A stretch of 64,000 nucleotides of DNA from positions 124,001 through 188,000 of the forward strand of contig NZ_SLXK01000004.1 of the NCBI RefSeq assembly GCF_004341035.1, given 5' to 3'. Shown here piece after piece: positions 45,849-53,779 of this stretch (within the stretch, counting starts at the first letter, position 1; each line of letters opens with the position of its first letter). The position numbers and the translations under genes were made by a program. The stretch is from Scopulibacillus darangshiensis (lineage in GTDB: Bacteria; Bacillota; Bacilli; Bacillales; Sporolactobacillaceae). A model generated the notes under the pieces. The model searched no databases and was not told where the DNA came from. It saw only the letters and a program-made list of their open reading frames with translations.

Positions 45849-46838
45849 ATGCCATTTTTTCTCGGGGTCGATGCAGGTAATACCAAAACGATTGCAGTTA
45901 TTGCCGATGAAAACGGAACGATACATGGGATTGGCAGAAGCGGTTGCGGAGACATCTATGGTGCTGAATCACCTGACACTGCCATTGCAATAGCAAATGA
46001 GGCAATCACAAGTGCCCTTCAGATGGCTAATGTACGAAAAGAAGAGCTGGAAGCAAGCGGTTTCAGTATGGCTGGTGCTGATTGGCCTGAGGATTTTACA
46101 TTTTTAGAAGAACAGTTTAAAAACCTGCAATATAACAATATTTCTATTGTTAACGACGCTATCGGAGGGTTAAGATCCGGAACAAATTCGGGAAAAGGGG
46201 TCTCGGTCATATTAGGTACAGGAGTTGCCATTGGAGCGTGTGGTATTGAAAATAAAATATGGCATGGAAGCTTCTGGATACAATCTATAGGAAGTCGTGA
46301 GCTAGTCAAGGAGACAATTAAAGCTGTTGTTAATGCCGATTTAGGAATATCAGAACCGACCAACCTAACGACTAGAGTGTTAGACATCTATCAGAAGGAA
46401 AAAGTAGATGAATTCTTATATGCCATTACTTGCAGAGATGGAAGAATGGAAATGAAAAACAGCAAAATCATAAGTGCATTAATATACGAAGCCGGAAATA
46501 ACGATTCTGTCGCACGCCATATTTTACAGAACTTTGCGGTGTCATGTGCCGAATATGCGATAATTGCGGCGAAGAAAGTTGACTTTTCAATTACTTCATC
46601 ATTTGATGTTGTATATTCGGGAGGATTATTCCACCATCCATCAACTCTTCTATTCGACTTAATCAAACAACCGATCGATAAGGAGTTTAAGAATGTTAAC
46701 CATATACTTAGCAAGGTTGAACCGATAATAGGTGCATTATACCAAGCATACAATTCCGAAAATATAACGGTGTCAGAGCAAATGACAAACAGGTTGATTC
46801 AAACCATGCCAGACGTCTCATTCTTTACAACAGCATAG
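45849..46838 (+). CDS. BadF/BadG-family kinase, probable N-acetylglucosamine-type kinase
   Basis: A 329-residue ASKHA kinase. The phosphate-1 loop is GVDAGNTKTIAVI, the phosphate-2 region is VNDAIGGLRSG near residue 100, and the adenosine region is VVYSGGLFHHP near residue 256. Family members phosphorylate GlcNAc, MurNAc or glucosamine. As the last gene of the operon it probably phosphorylates an imported amino sugar or the product of GH4. A second, only distantly similar kinase of the same family lies 3.5 kb away on the other strand. Confidence 0.88.
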   Translation: MPFFLGVDAGNTKTIAVIADENGTIHGIGRSGCGDIYGAESPDTAIAIANEAITSALQMANVRKEELEASGFSMAGADWPEDFTFLEEQFKNLQYNNISIVNDAIGGLRSGTNSGKGVSVILGTGVAIGACGIENKIWHGSFWIQSIGSRELVKETIKAVVNADLGISEPTNLTTRVLDIYQKEKVDEFLYAITCRDGRMEMKNSKIISALIYEAGNNDSVARHILQNFAVSCAEYAIIAAKKVDFSITSSFDVVYSGGLFHHPSTLLFDLIKQPIDKEFKNVNHILSKVEPIIGALYQAYNSENITVSEQMTNRLIQTMPDVSFFTTA

Positions 46839-46871
46839 TTAAATTGATGCTTTTTGAAAGGAATACGAACT

Positions 46872-46917
46872 AAAACAGCCATTCATCAGTCAGAAACTGA
46901 TAAATGGCTGTTTTTAA
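46872..46917. terminator. Bidirectional terminator
   Basis: A long stem (46872-46890 with 46896-46914, one bulged pair) with A-rich and T-rich tails lies between the convergent kinase and MFS genes. It can end both transcripts. Confidence 0.9.
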
Positions 46918-46942
46918 AAACCAAAACTTCTACTCCTATACT

Positions 46943-48184
46943 TCAAGCTTCCTCTATTCCATTAATTCCTTTATTCGAAATGCTACTTTTATTAAGAGCT
47001 AGGGTTGCAATAATACTGATTATCATCGCTATGATTAGAAACCAAAATGCACTAATGTAACTGCCCCCGGACGCGCTGATAAGAAATCCCATTATCATAG
47101 GGGAGAAAACCCCTGCTAAGTTTCCACCAAAGTTCATGATTCCGGATGCGGTTCCAACCGTTTTCGTGGGGAAAATCTTAACTACAAAAACCCATATAAG
47201 TGTAAGATTAAAATATAGAGGGATTGAAGCTAAAATTTGATATAGAATGGATAGTTGCAGTGAGTCAGTATTAAACATTAAATAGAAAAATATAACACTT
47301 AGTACACCCGCAGCAACCATAGCTATTTTCTCGTGTCCAGCAAGAAATTTATCTAACCACCATCCGCTTACCATTTGGGTTAAGGCCGCAGCCACGAAAG
47401 GTAATGATGCATATATCCCTGTTTGGACAAGATCGACATGCCGGACATTCATGAGATAAGATGGCAACCACGAGGAAAACCCCCATGAAGCACACGATAA
47501 GCCAAAGTCAAGAATAGCTAATTTCCAAATATCGATATTACAGAGAACATCTTTAACGCTTGGTCCCACTTCATCATTGGTTACCTTATTACCTTTATTC
47601 CTCACTTTTGAGGATGGATGGAAATAGATAAAGAGGGTGGTCAAAATAATTCCGATGACACCCATAACAATGAATAAGGGCCTCCATCCGAAGGTAGCCA
47701 TAATTGATGCAGATACCAGGGGGGCTATAGCAAGACCAATAGGATTTGCAGACATGGCTATCCCTTGTGCTTTCCCTCTTTCTTTATGAGGAATGTTTTC
47801 TGCAATTGACTTTGCAGCTGAAGCTGGATATGATCCTTGGCCAATCCCAAATAAAAAACGTATGATTAAAAGTGATACTAATGACCATGCTAATCCTGTT
47901 AAGACAGTGAATAAAGACCACATAACAATAGAGATGACTATAAGTTTCTTAGAGCCAAATTTATCAGCCAACCAGCCACCAGGAATTTGCATAAAAGCAT
48001 ATCCAACAAAAAAGCTGCTTAAAACAATTCCCACTTCGGAGGGGGCTAGATGAAAATCCTTAGCAATCCCTGTAACACCAAGGCTCATGACCATTCGATC
48101 GAGATAGTCACAAAACCATCCTGCAAATAATAAGGCAATAAGAGTTAACTTTTTACTTTTATTAGAAATAGAGTAGTTATGCAT
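46943..48184 (-). CDS. MFS transporter, anion:cation symporter (ACS) type
   Basis: A 413-residue major facilitator protein. The first segment reads FAGWFCDYLDRMVMS and the loop 2-3 is GGWLADKFGSKK, both typical of the ACS group, which imports hexuronates, aldonates and other organic anions by proton symport. MurNAc carries a lactyl carboxylate, so a MurNAc-like anion would fit the neighbouring MurQ and kinase; this is inference. The start is ATG 48184 after AAGGAG. It is 139 nt downstream of the Gfo/Idh gene, with a hairpin and a cre-like box in between, so it may have its own promoter. Confidence 0.88.
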   Translation of the reverse strand: MHNYSISNKSKKLTLIALLFAGWFCDYLDRMVMSLGVTGIAKDFHLAPSEVGIVLSSFFVGYAFMQIPGGWLADKFGSKKLIVISIVMWSLFTVLTGLAWSLVSLLIIRFLFGIGQGSYPASAAKSIAENIPHKERGKAQGIAMSANPIGLAIAPLVSASIMATFGWRPLFIVMGVIGIILTTLFIYFHPSSKVRNKGNKVTNDEVGPSVKDVLCNIDIWKLAILDFGLSCASWGFSSWLPSYLMNVRHVDLVQTGIYASLPFVAAALTQMVSGWWLDKFLAGHEKIAMVAAGVLSVIFFYLMFNTDSLQLSILYQILASIPLYFNLTLIWVFVVKIFPTKTVGTASGIMNFGGNLAGVFSPMIMGFLISASGGSYISAFWFLIIAMIISIIATLALNKSSISNKGINGIEEA

Positions 48185-48227
48185 GTCTTCCTCTCCTTAA
48201 AAGTTTTTAGAGTCTTAAATAAACTGT

Positions 48228-48241
48228 AGAATGCGCTTACA
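48228..48241 (-). promoter_or_regulatory. cre-like box before the MFS gene
   Basis: On the minus strand TGTAAGCGCATTCT matches 12 of 14 cre positions. Its AAGCGCAT core is also found upstream of murQ (near 52304-52311), so it could instead be a site for the RpiR regulator of this block. Confidence 0.35.
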
Positions 48242-48282
48242 AAGGGCAAAGTGATAGATCTAAATTTTCAAAATAATGAGTC

Positions 48283-48315
48283 CAACTCTGCAAGATGTTT
48301 GTTCTTGCAGAGTTG
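48283..48315 (-). other. Hairpin after the Gfo/Idh gene
   Basis: A 12-bp perfect stem (CAACTCTGCAAG at 48283-48294, CTTGCAGAGTTG at 48304-48315) lies 8 nt past the Gfo/Idh stop codon. No good T run follows on the minus strand, so it may stabilise or partly terminate the transcript. Confidence 0.55.
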
Positions 48316-48323
48316 ATGAAAGT

Positions 48324-49349
48324 TTAGTAATCAACTTTTACAGCTTTCCCTTTGTTAGCCGACTCTAAGATTGCGATAAGCGCCAAACAACTATTGGCGG
48401 CCTCTTCAACACTGACTAAGAAAGGCTTACCATCGATAAGGCGGTCGACAAAGCTTCTAATGCTGTTACTTGAGAACCCAGCCATTTTATTTTCCACAAT
48501 TGGTTTAGCAAGAATATCTGGTGACATAGTTTTCTTCTCGGTAGATATCTGGATAAGATCATGGCTAGAAGTATTAATATTTATCATGCCTTCTGATCCT
48601 AGGACGTTACACTTAAAGTCAATAATCGCTGTATTGCCATTTGGTGTGATCCAGCCATTTTCCATTTGAACGATGCATCCGTTTTCATATTCAAGTGTCG
48701 TTTGATACATATCAATCGTATCTACACCTAATTTCTTTAGAACGCCATCTCTTGCAACACTGTAAACTTTTTCAACACGGGAGTTGACTAACCAAGATAT
48801 TGCATCGAGGCTATGACTGCCTAAGAACCACAATATAGATGAATTAGCTGACCATGATAACATATCGGTGGCAACGGATTTATTGTCATTTAATCTGATA
48901 TAACCGCTGCGAATATCGCCAATCTCACCATTTTCGATTGCCCTTTTCGCAGTGCTAAAAGGCGGGCTCCATCGATTATGCAAATCAACCATTGCTCTTA
49001 CTTTGTTTCGCTCAATGGCCTCTAACATGGCATGAATATCTTCTCTTGTTGTAGCAAATGGCTTTTCGATCAGGATGTGTTTCTTAGCATTTGTACAATC
49101 AATTGTCACTTGAGCATGCAAATGATCAGGCGTTACTATGGCGACAAAATCGCAATCGCTTTTATTTAACATTTCCTTATGATCCGTATATACTTCTTTA
49201 ATATTATATTTTTGGGCCATTTCTCCAGCCCTTGTTTCATTTAAATCACAAATTGCTACAATATCGACATAAGGAATTTCATTTAGTGTTCTTGCGTGTA
49301 CTTCACCCTGTTTTCCGGCACCTATAATAGCTGCTTTCATTTTATCCAT
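48324..49349 (-). CDS. Gfo/Idh/MocA-family oxidoreductase
   Basis: A 341-residue NAD(P)-dependent oxidoreductase. The Rossmann motif is AAIIGAGKQGEVHA at the N-terminus, and the EKPFATT motif near residue 95 holds the conserved Lys of the family. A C-terminal beta-sheet domain follows. The substrate is probably a sugar or sugar derivative; some relatives (GH109) act as NAD-dependent glycosidases on amino sugars. ATG 49349 is chosen over GTG 49385 because the Rossmann strand then starts at the usual distance. It is the fourth gene of the murQ block. Confidence 0.85.
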   Translation of the reverse strand: MDKMKAAIIGAGKQGEVHARTLNEIPYVDIVAICDLNETRAGEMAQKYNIKEVYTDHKEMLNKSDCDFVAIVTPDHLHAQVTIDCTNAKKHILIEKPFATTREDIHAMLEAIERNKVRAMVDLHNRWSPPFSTAKRAIENGEIGDIRSGYIRLNDNKSVATDMLSWSANSSILWFLGSHSLDAISWLVNSRVEKVYSVARDGVLKKLGVDTIDMYQTTLEYENGCIVQMENGWITPNGNTAIIDFKCNVLGSEGMININTSSHDLIQISTEKKTMSPDILAKPIVENKMAGFSSNSIRSFVDRLIDGKPFLVSVEEAANSCLALIAILESANKGKAVKVDY

Positions 49350-49498
49350 AACGTTCCATCTCTTTTCCGGAGATGGATACACCACCTTTCTGAAATTAAT
49401 GGTCTGATTTATCGTATTAACAGATTATTTAATTAAAGCTTAAAATCAGTAAAGTCTCACTAGTCATTTAATGATGTTAATCATTTATCATTAATGAA

Positions 49499-50353
49499 CT
49501 AATCCTTATATTTTCTAGGTGTAATCACTTCTCTTGACCTGTCCAGATATTCTTCGATGGCGGGATATTCAATGCTTGCGACCCCTGAAAAAAGAATATC
49601 AACAATAGTTAACTGAGCGATCAATGAACCCATGGCCCCGCTTCTAATTGTTGTTTCGGGGGAAGAGAGAAATAGTTTGATATCCGATAATCCACTTAAC
49701 GTGTTTTTCCCAAACCTTGTTATAGAAATGACAATCGCTTTTCTATCTTTGGCAATATTCGCTATATCAACTGTTTCTTTTGTTTCACCTGAGTTTGATA
49801 TAACCACTGCGACGTCTCCTTCTGATAAAGTGGCAGTGGTTATGGCTTGTAAATGATAATCAGGGTAAGAAAAAACGGTCCTATTGATCCTTAAAAACTT
49901 TTGCTGTGCATCCATTGCCACTATTCCAGATGCACCGACACCATAAAAAACGATCTTTTTAGCTTTGTGAATTGCTGAAATAGCGGCTTCAATATCTTTA
50001 TCATTCAAAACACGCTGGGTATCATCGATAGACTTTATATTGTTGTAACAGACATTTTTTATGATTGTGTTAAGGGTATCTCCGGGCTTAATATCAGTAT
50101 ATTTATGCTCCTGTTGTTCTTGAGAGGCGAAATCCGATGCCAAATCAATTCTAAAGTCGCGAAATCCTTTATAATTCAAACGTTGACACATTCTAGTGAT
50201 GGCGGTCTTGCTGGCATGACATTTAAGTGCAAGTTCCCCTATAGGGAGGTGTACTGCCTCTTCAGTATTATTAAGAATATAATGCGCTACTTTTCTTTCA
50301 GATTCACTAAGATGATGTAATTCTTCTTTAATTTTTAATAAACAACCTGCCAT
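49499..50353 (-). CDS. RpiR/MurR-family transcriptional regulator
   Basis: A 284-residue regulator. The N-terminal helix-turn-helix (LSESERKVAHYILNN, then CHASKTAITRMCQRLNYKGF) is typical of RpiR. The C-terminal SIS domain from about residue 120 (IVFYGVGASGIVAMDAQQK, then VVISNSGETKE) binds sugar phosphates. Beside murQ and an amino-sugar kinase it probably senses MurNAc 6-phosphate, like MurR. The start is ATG 50353 after GAGAGGGA. It lies 34 nt downstream of the kinase gene in the same transcript. Confidence 0.92.
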   Translation of the reverse strand: MAGCLLKIKEELHHLSESERKVAHYILNNTEEAVHLPIGELALKCHASKTAITRMCQRLNYKGFRDFRIDLASDFASQEQQEHKYTDIKPGDTLNTIIKNVCYNNIKSIDDTQRVLNDKDIEAAISAIHKAKKIVFYGVGASGIVAMDAQQKFLRINRTVFSYPDYHLQAITTATLSEGDVAVVISNSGETKETVDIANIAKDRKAIVISITRFGKNTLSGLSDIKLFLSSPETTIRSGAMGSLIAQLTIVDILFSGVASIEYPAIEEYLDRSREVITPRKYKD

Positions 50354-50387
50354 TTGTTATATCCCTCTCTCGTTTATGGAAGATGAG

Positions 50388-51299
50388 TTAAATTTCCTCT
50401 TTTGCCATTATAACAGCACCCCATGCAGCATCTCTTTTCATAGGGATAACCTGTATCAGTGGATGAGATCGGTTAACAAGTTGCGTAAAGGCTTGTCTTA
50501 GATATAGATTTTTATTAAGTGCTCCGCCGCCTGTAGATAATATCCCTTCAGATATTTCTAAATGGTTAAGAACAGTAACTGCACTCAAATATAATTCGTG
50601 GGCGGCGTATTTAATAATAGAATGAGCCGCCTCATCATGGTCTGAGCATGCCTCACTAGCTATTTCCGCTAAACTGGCTATCTCCTTTTTTCCAATATCA
50701 TTTCTGTAAATATACTGGATTAACTCCTCTGGATGATGCACTTTTAATTTATTAAGAAGTAAGTTCTTCATTTCTGTTTTTGGGCCACGCCCATCAAAGC
50801 TTTTCATCACAGCAGTGACAACGCGTTTTCCTATATCATAGCCGCTTCCCTCATCACCTATGACATGTCCCCATCCGCCACATCTATAGGTTTGGCCTTT
50901 TTTGTTCCTGCCAAAGCAAATAGAACCTGTACCAGAAATAACCACAACACCTTCATTACCATCCACTCCGCCGTACAAAGCAGTTTCTACATCGTTGGTT
51001 ACTATGATCTTTTTAGAAAAACCAATTTCTTTGAGAATAGCCCGTACTATTTCTTTCTCGGCAGGCCTACCAGCTCCAGCTGTTCCAATACATACGGAGA
51101 TACACTGTGAAAGCTTTAATCCTGTCTTATTTAGAGATTCATAAACCAATTCTTGTAAAACAGATTTGATCTGATCAGCAGAAGTAGCATTAATATTTGA
51201 TGGTCCACCTTCACAAACAGCTAAAAGGTTATCTTTTGAATCCACTAGTAAAAGACGGGATTTAGTGCCTCCACCATCAATACCTATAATGTACTCCAT
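50388..51299 (-). CDS. BadF/BadG-family kinase, probable MurNAc/GlcNAc kinase
   Basis: A 303-residue ASKHA kinase. The phosphate-1 loop is GIDGGGTKSRLLLVD, the phosphate-2 region is VTNDVETALYGG near residue 100, and GTGSICFGRN and GGWGHVIGDEGSGYDIG follow. The C-terminal STGGGALNKN binds adenosine. This is the form expected for N-acetylglucosamine or N-acetylmuramic acid kinases. ATG 51299 with AAGGAG is chosen over a longer frame reaching 51356, which would overlap murQ. It lies 4 nt after murQ, so it likely makes the MurNAc 6-phosphate that MurQ uses. Confidence 0.9.
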   Translation of the reverse strand: MEYIIGIDGGGTKSRLLLVDSKDNLLAVCEGGPSNINATSADQIKSVLQELVYESLNKTGLKLSQCISVCIGTAGAGRPAEKEIVRAILKEIGFSKKIIVTNDVETALYGGVDGNEGVVVISGTGSICFGRNKKGQTYRCGGWGHVIGDEGSGYDIGKRVVTAVMKSFDGRGPKTEMKNLLLNKLKVHHPEELIQYIYRNDIGKKEIASLAEIASEACSDHDEAAHSIIKYAAHELYLSAVTVLNHLEISEGILSTGGGALNKNLYLRQAFTQLVNRSHPLIQVIPMKRDAAWGAVIMAKEEI

Positions 51300-51303
51300 T
51301 GGT

Positions 51304-52245
51304 CTACTCCTTGCTTTTGGGATAGTCTTCAGGGGACTTTTCAAGATGGCCTTCAATTGCTTTTGAAATAGAACCTTCCGCGCTGGCTAGCAGCTTCTCA
51401 GCAATAACCTTTTCAGTCTTTGTTTTTGCCATCACAATAGCCGCCTTGGCGTTAAATTCAGCCATCTTTAGATAGTTCATTGCATCTTTTTGATCCAAAT
51501 CTGTAGCATGCATAATAATACGCACTGAACGATCAGCCAATTTTGAATTGGAAGACTGCATATCAACCATTAAATTGCCATAAACTTTGCCCAATTTAAT
51601 CATGACAGCAGTTGTAAGCATATTGAGTACTAATTTTTGTGACGTGCCTGACTTCATCCGCGTTGAACCCAAGATGACTTCTGGTCCCACAAGTGGTGTA
51701 ATGTCTAAATCTGCTTCTTTTTTTAGTTCAGACAGACTATTGTTACTTAATCCAATTGTTAATGCCCCAACTTTTTTTGCCTCATTTACAGCAGCTAAAA
51801 CAAAGGGTGTTCTGCCGCTTGCTGCTATACCTACAACAACATCTTTTTCCGTAATGTTATTTTCATAAATGGCGTTTCGACCCAAAGTTTCACTATCCTC
51901 AGCACCTTCTACTGCGGATTGGATCGCCTCAGTTCCACCAGCGATAATTCCTTGAACAAGTGAAGGGTCCACGCCAAAAGTCGGAGGGCATTCTGATGCA
52001 TCAAGGATGCCCAAACGTCCACTCGTCCCTGCACCTATATAAAATATACGGCCTCCAGATTTTATCCGGTCTACAGTAGCATCAACAACTTGGGAAATAT
52101 TATCCAACTGCTTTTGAACAGCTAAGGGGACTAAGCAATCCTCAGTGTTGATGATTTCAAGAATTTCTTTGGTGCTGGCAGTATCAATATTAATTGATTT
52201 TTGATTGACTTGTTCGGTTTCTAAGGTAAGAAAATTGTTACTCAT
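51304..52245 (-). CDS. murQ: N-acetylmuramic acid 6-phosphate etherase (EC 4.2.1.126)
   Basis: A 313-residue SIS-domain enzyme that removes the D-lactyl group from MurNAc 6-phosphate, giving GlcNAc 6-phosphate. Diagnostic blocks are IFYIGAGTSGRLGILDASECPPTFG near residues 60-85, the AIQSAVEGAEDS stretch near residue 110, and GIAASGRTPFVLAA near residue 140. ATG 52245 gives the normal length; TTG 52263 is possible. It is the first gene of a minus-strand block with a kinase, an RpiR regulator, a Gfo/Idh protein and an MFS carrier, and replaces the PTS-based MurNAc route known from B. subtilis. Confidence 0.95.
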   Translation of the reverse strand: MSNNFLTLETEQVNQKSINIDTASTKEILEIINTEDCLVPLAVQKQLDNISQVVDATVDRIKSGGRIFYIGAGTSGRLGILDASECPPTFGVDPSLVQGIIAGGTEAIQSAVEGAEDSETLGRNAIYENNITEKDVVVGIAASGRTPFVLAAVNEAKKVGALTIGLSNNSLSELKKEADLDITPLVGPEVILGSTRMKSGTSQKLVLNMLTTAVMIKLGKVYGNLMVDMQSSNSKLADRSVRIIMHATDLDQKDAMNYLKMAEFNAKAAIVMAKTKTEKVIAEKLLASAEGSISKAIEGHLEKSPEDYPKSKE

Positions 52246-52398
52246 TTTGGGTATCAACTCCAATTTTTGTCCTAGCTAGAATGTGTTACAAATCATATTT
52301 TAGATGCGCTTGCCACCATGGCTTATTAGTATAATAACATCAATCGGTCAAAAGTTTCAATATATTTTTAAATTGTAGAAACTTATTCCCGGATTTAG

Positions 52399-52404
52399 TA
52401 TAAT
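52399..52404 (+). promoter_or_regulatory. Probable -10 box of the CdaR-type gene
   Basis: TATAAT at 52399-52404, preceded by TAG, has a weak TAGAAA (52376-52381) at 17 nt. The leader to the GTG start is about 110 nt. The minus-strand promoter for murQ is expected in 52300-52350, where TTGACC followed after 17 nt by TAATAA is the best pair. Confidence 0.4.
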
Positions 52405-52518
52405 GGAGTCTAAGGAAGAATCGATAGAAAATTTGATTATCAGGTTGAAGGAAGGGTATGGTTTGTAATTCGGTGCTTGATTTCGTGATCAAAATATTAA
52501 TTTAAAGGATGACGCGAT

Positions 52519-53646
52519 GTGCGGCTGTTTCCAAAGCTTGCAGGGAAAATTGTGAATGAGGTGCAAAAAGTGATAAAAGAAGAAATTATCGTCGTCGATA
52601 TAGATGGTTTCATAATCGCTTCCACCGAACAGAAAAGAATCGGGTCACCGCATGAAGGGGCACAAATAGTTCTCAGGACAAAAAAGAAACTCTATATTGA
52701 CGAAACAATGACAGCACGACTTAAAGGCGTGAAAATGGGCATCAATATGCCAATAACGTTTGAGGGCCGTGTAGCGGGGGTGATTGGCTTAACCGGTGAT
52801 CCGAAAGAAGTTGAGCCTTATGCAGAGCTAATCCGCCGGATGACCGAGCTAATCATTAGTGAAGCTAGCTTCGCCGAACAATTGGAATGGAGAACAAGGG
52901 GACTCGAATCATATTTTTACGAATGGGTAAATTTGACGAAGGTCGACCAAGACTTTATTGATAGAGGGCTCATGTTGGGAATTCCTCTTTATCAAAAACA
53001 TTTATGCGGTCTTATTCAACTTCACAGTGAAAATCATGAACCATTGAAGTTTATCCATAGGGAAATGTTTGAATGGTTTCAGCGTTATTTTACAAGTGAA
53101 AACGACTACCTTGTACATTGGGGACAAGGACTTTTTTTCATACTGAAAAATATGGAAGGTTCTTTTTCTGAAGACTTTTTCCGAACTCAACTCGAGAAAC
53201 TGAAACGGTTTGGTGAGCAAAAGTATGGTATACATTTGGCGGTTGGCGTAGGAAAGACTGTTGGAACGTCCCATATCCATCAATCTTATCGAGAAGCAAA
53301 AAAAGCGTTGAGGGTGGCAGAAAAAAGCAGGGCCATTATTTTTTACCGGGAACTCTCCATAGAGATTATTTTAGAAGAAGTCCCGATGGAAACACGAAAT
53401 GAATTTTTAAATAGGACGATTGAGAAACTTGGCATTTATCCAGAACTAATCAAAACATTACAAACGTATTTCTCAAATAACCAGTCAGCGAAAAGTACAG
53501 CTGACGAAATGCATATCCACATTAATACGCTACATTATCGGCTAAAGCAAATTAAAGAATTAACAGGTATTGACCCAAAGGAATCGGAAGGGGGTGTCAT
53601 CTTTTATTTAGCACTCCATTTTCTGCCCGGGAATAATCTTATATAG
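52519..53646 (+). CDS. CdaR/SdaR-type sugar diacid regulator
   Basis: A 375-residue activator. The N-terminal sugar-diacid-recognition domain covers residues 1-135 (IIVVDIDGFIIASTEQKRIG, then NMPITFEGRVAGVIGLTGD). A middle domain resembling a degenerate nucleotide cyclase follows, and a PucR-type helix-turn-helix lies at the C-terminus (STADEMHIHINTLHYRLKQI). The start is GTG 52519 after AAAGGATG. The arrangement with glcD and glcF equals B. subtilis ysfB-ysfC-ysfD, so glycolate, glycerate or a related acid is the likely effector. Confidence 0.92.
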   Translation: MRLFPKLAGKIVNEVQKVIKEEIIVVDIDGFIIASTEQKRIGSPHEGAQIVLRTKKKLYIDETMTARLKGVKMGINMPITFEGRVAGVIGLTGDPKEVEPYAELIRRMTELIISEASFAEQLEWRTRGLESYFYEWVNLTKVDQDFIDRGLMLGIPLYQKHLCGLIQLHSENHEPLKFIHREMFEWFQRYFTSENDYLVHWGQGLFFILKNMEGSFSEDFFRTQLEKLKRFGEQKYGIHLAVGVGKTVGTSHIHQSYREAKKALRVAEKSRAIIFYRELSIEIILEEVPMETRNEFLNRTIEKLGIYPELIKTLQTYFSNNQSAKSTADEMHIHINTLHYRLKQIKELTGIDPKESEGGVIFYLALHFLPGNNLI

Positions 53647-53779
53647 GGTTTGGAAGAACAATACGAATTTTTGTTTAACTATACAAAAGTTTAATCCAAA
53701 ATTGGCTCATATTTGGTGACTCGCACATAGAAATCAGTGGGGTCCCCTTTTTACAATAGTAACAAGAGGAGGGGTCTCA

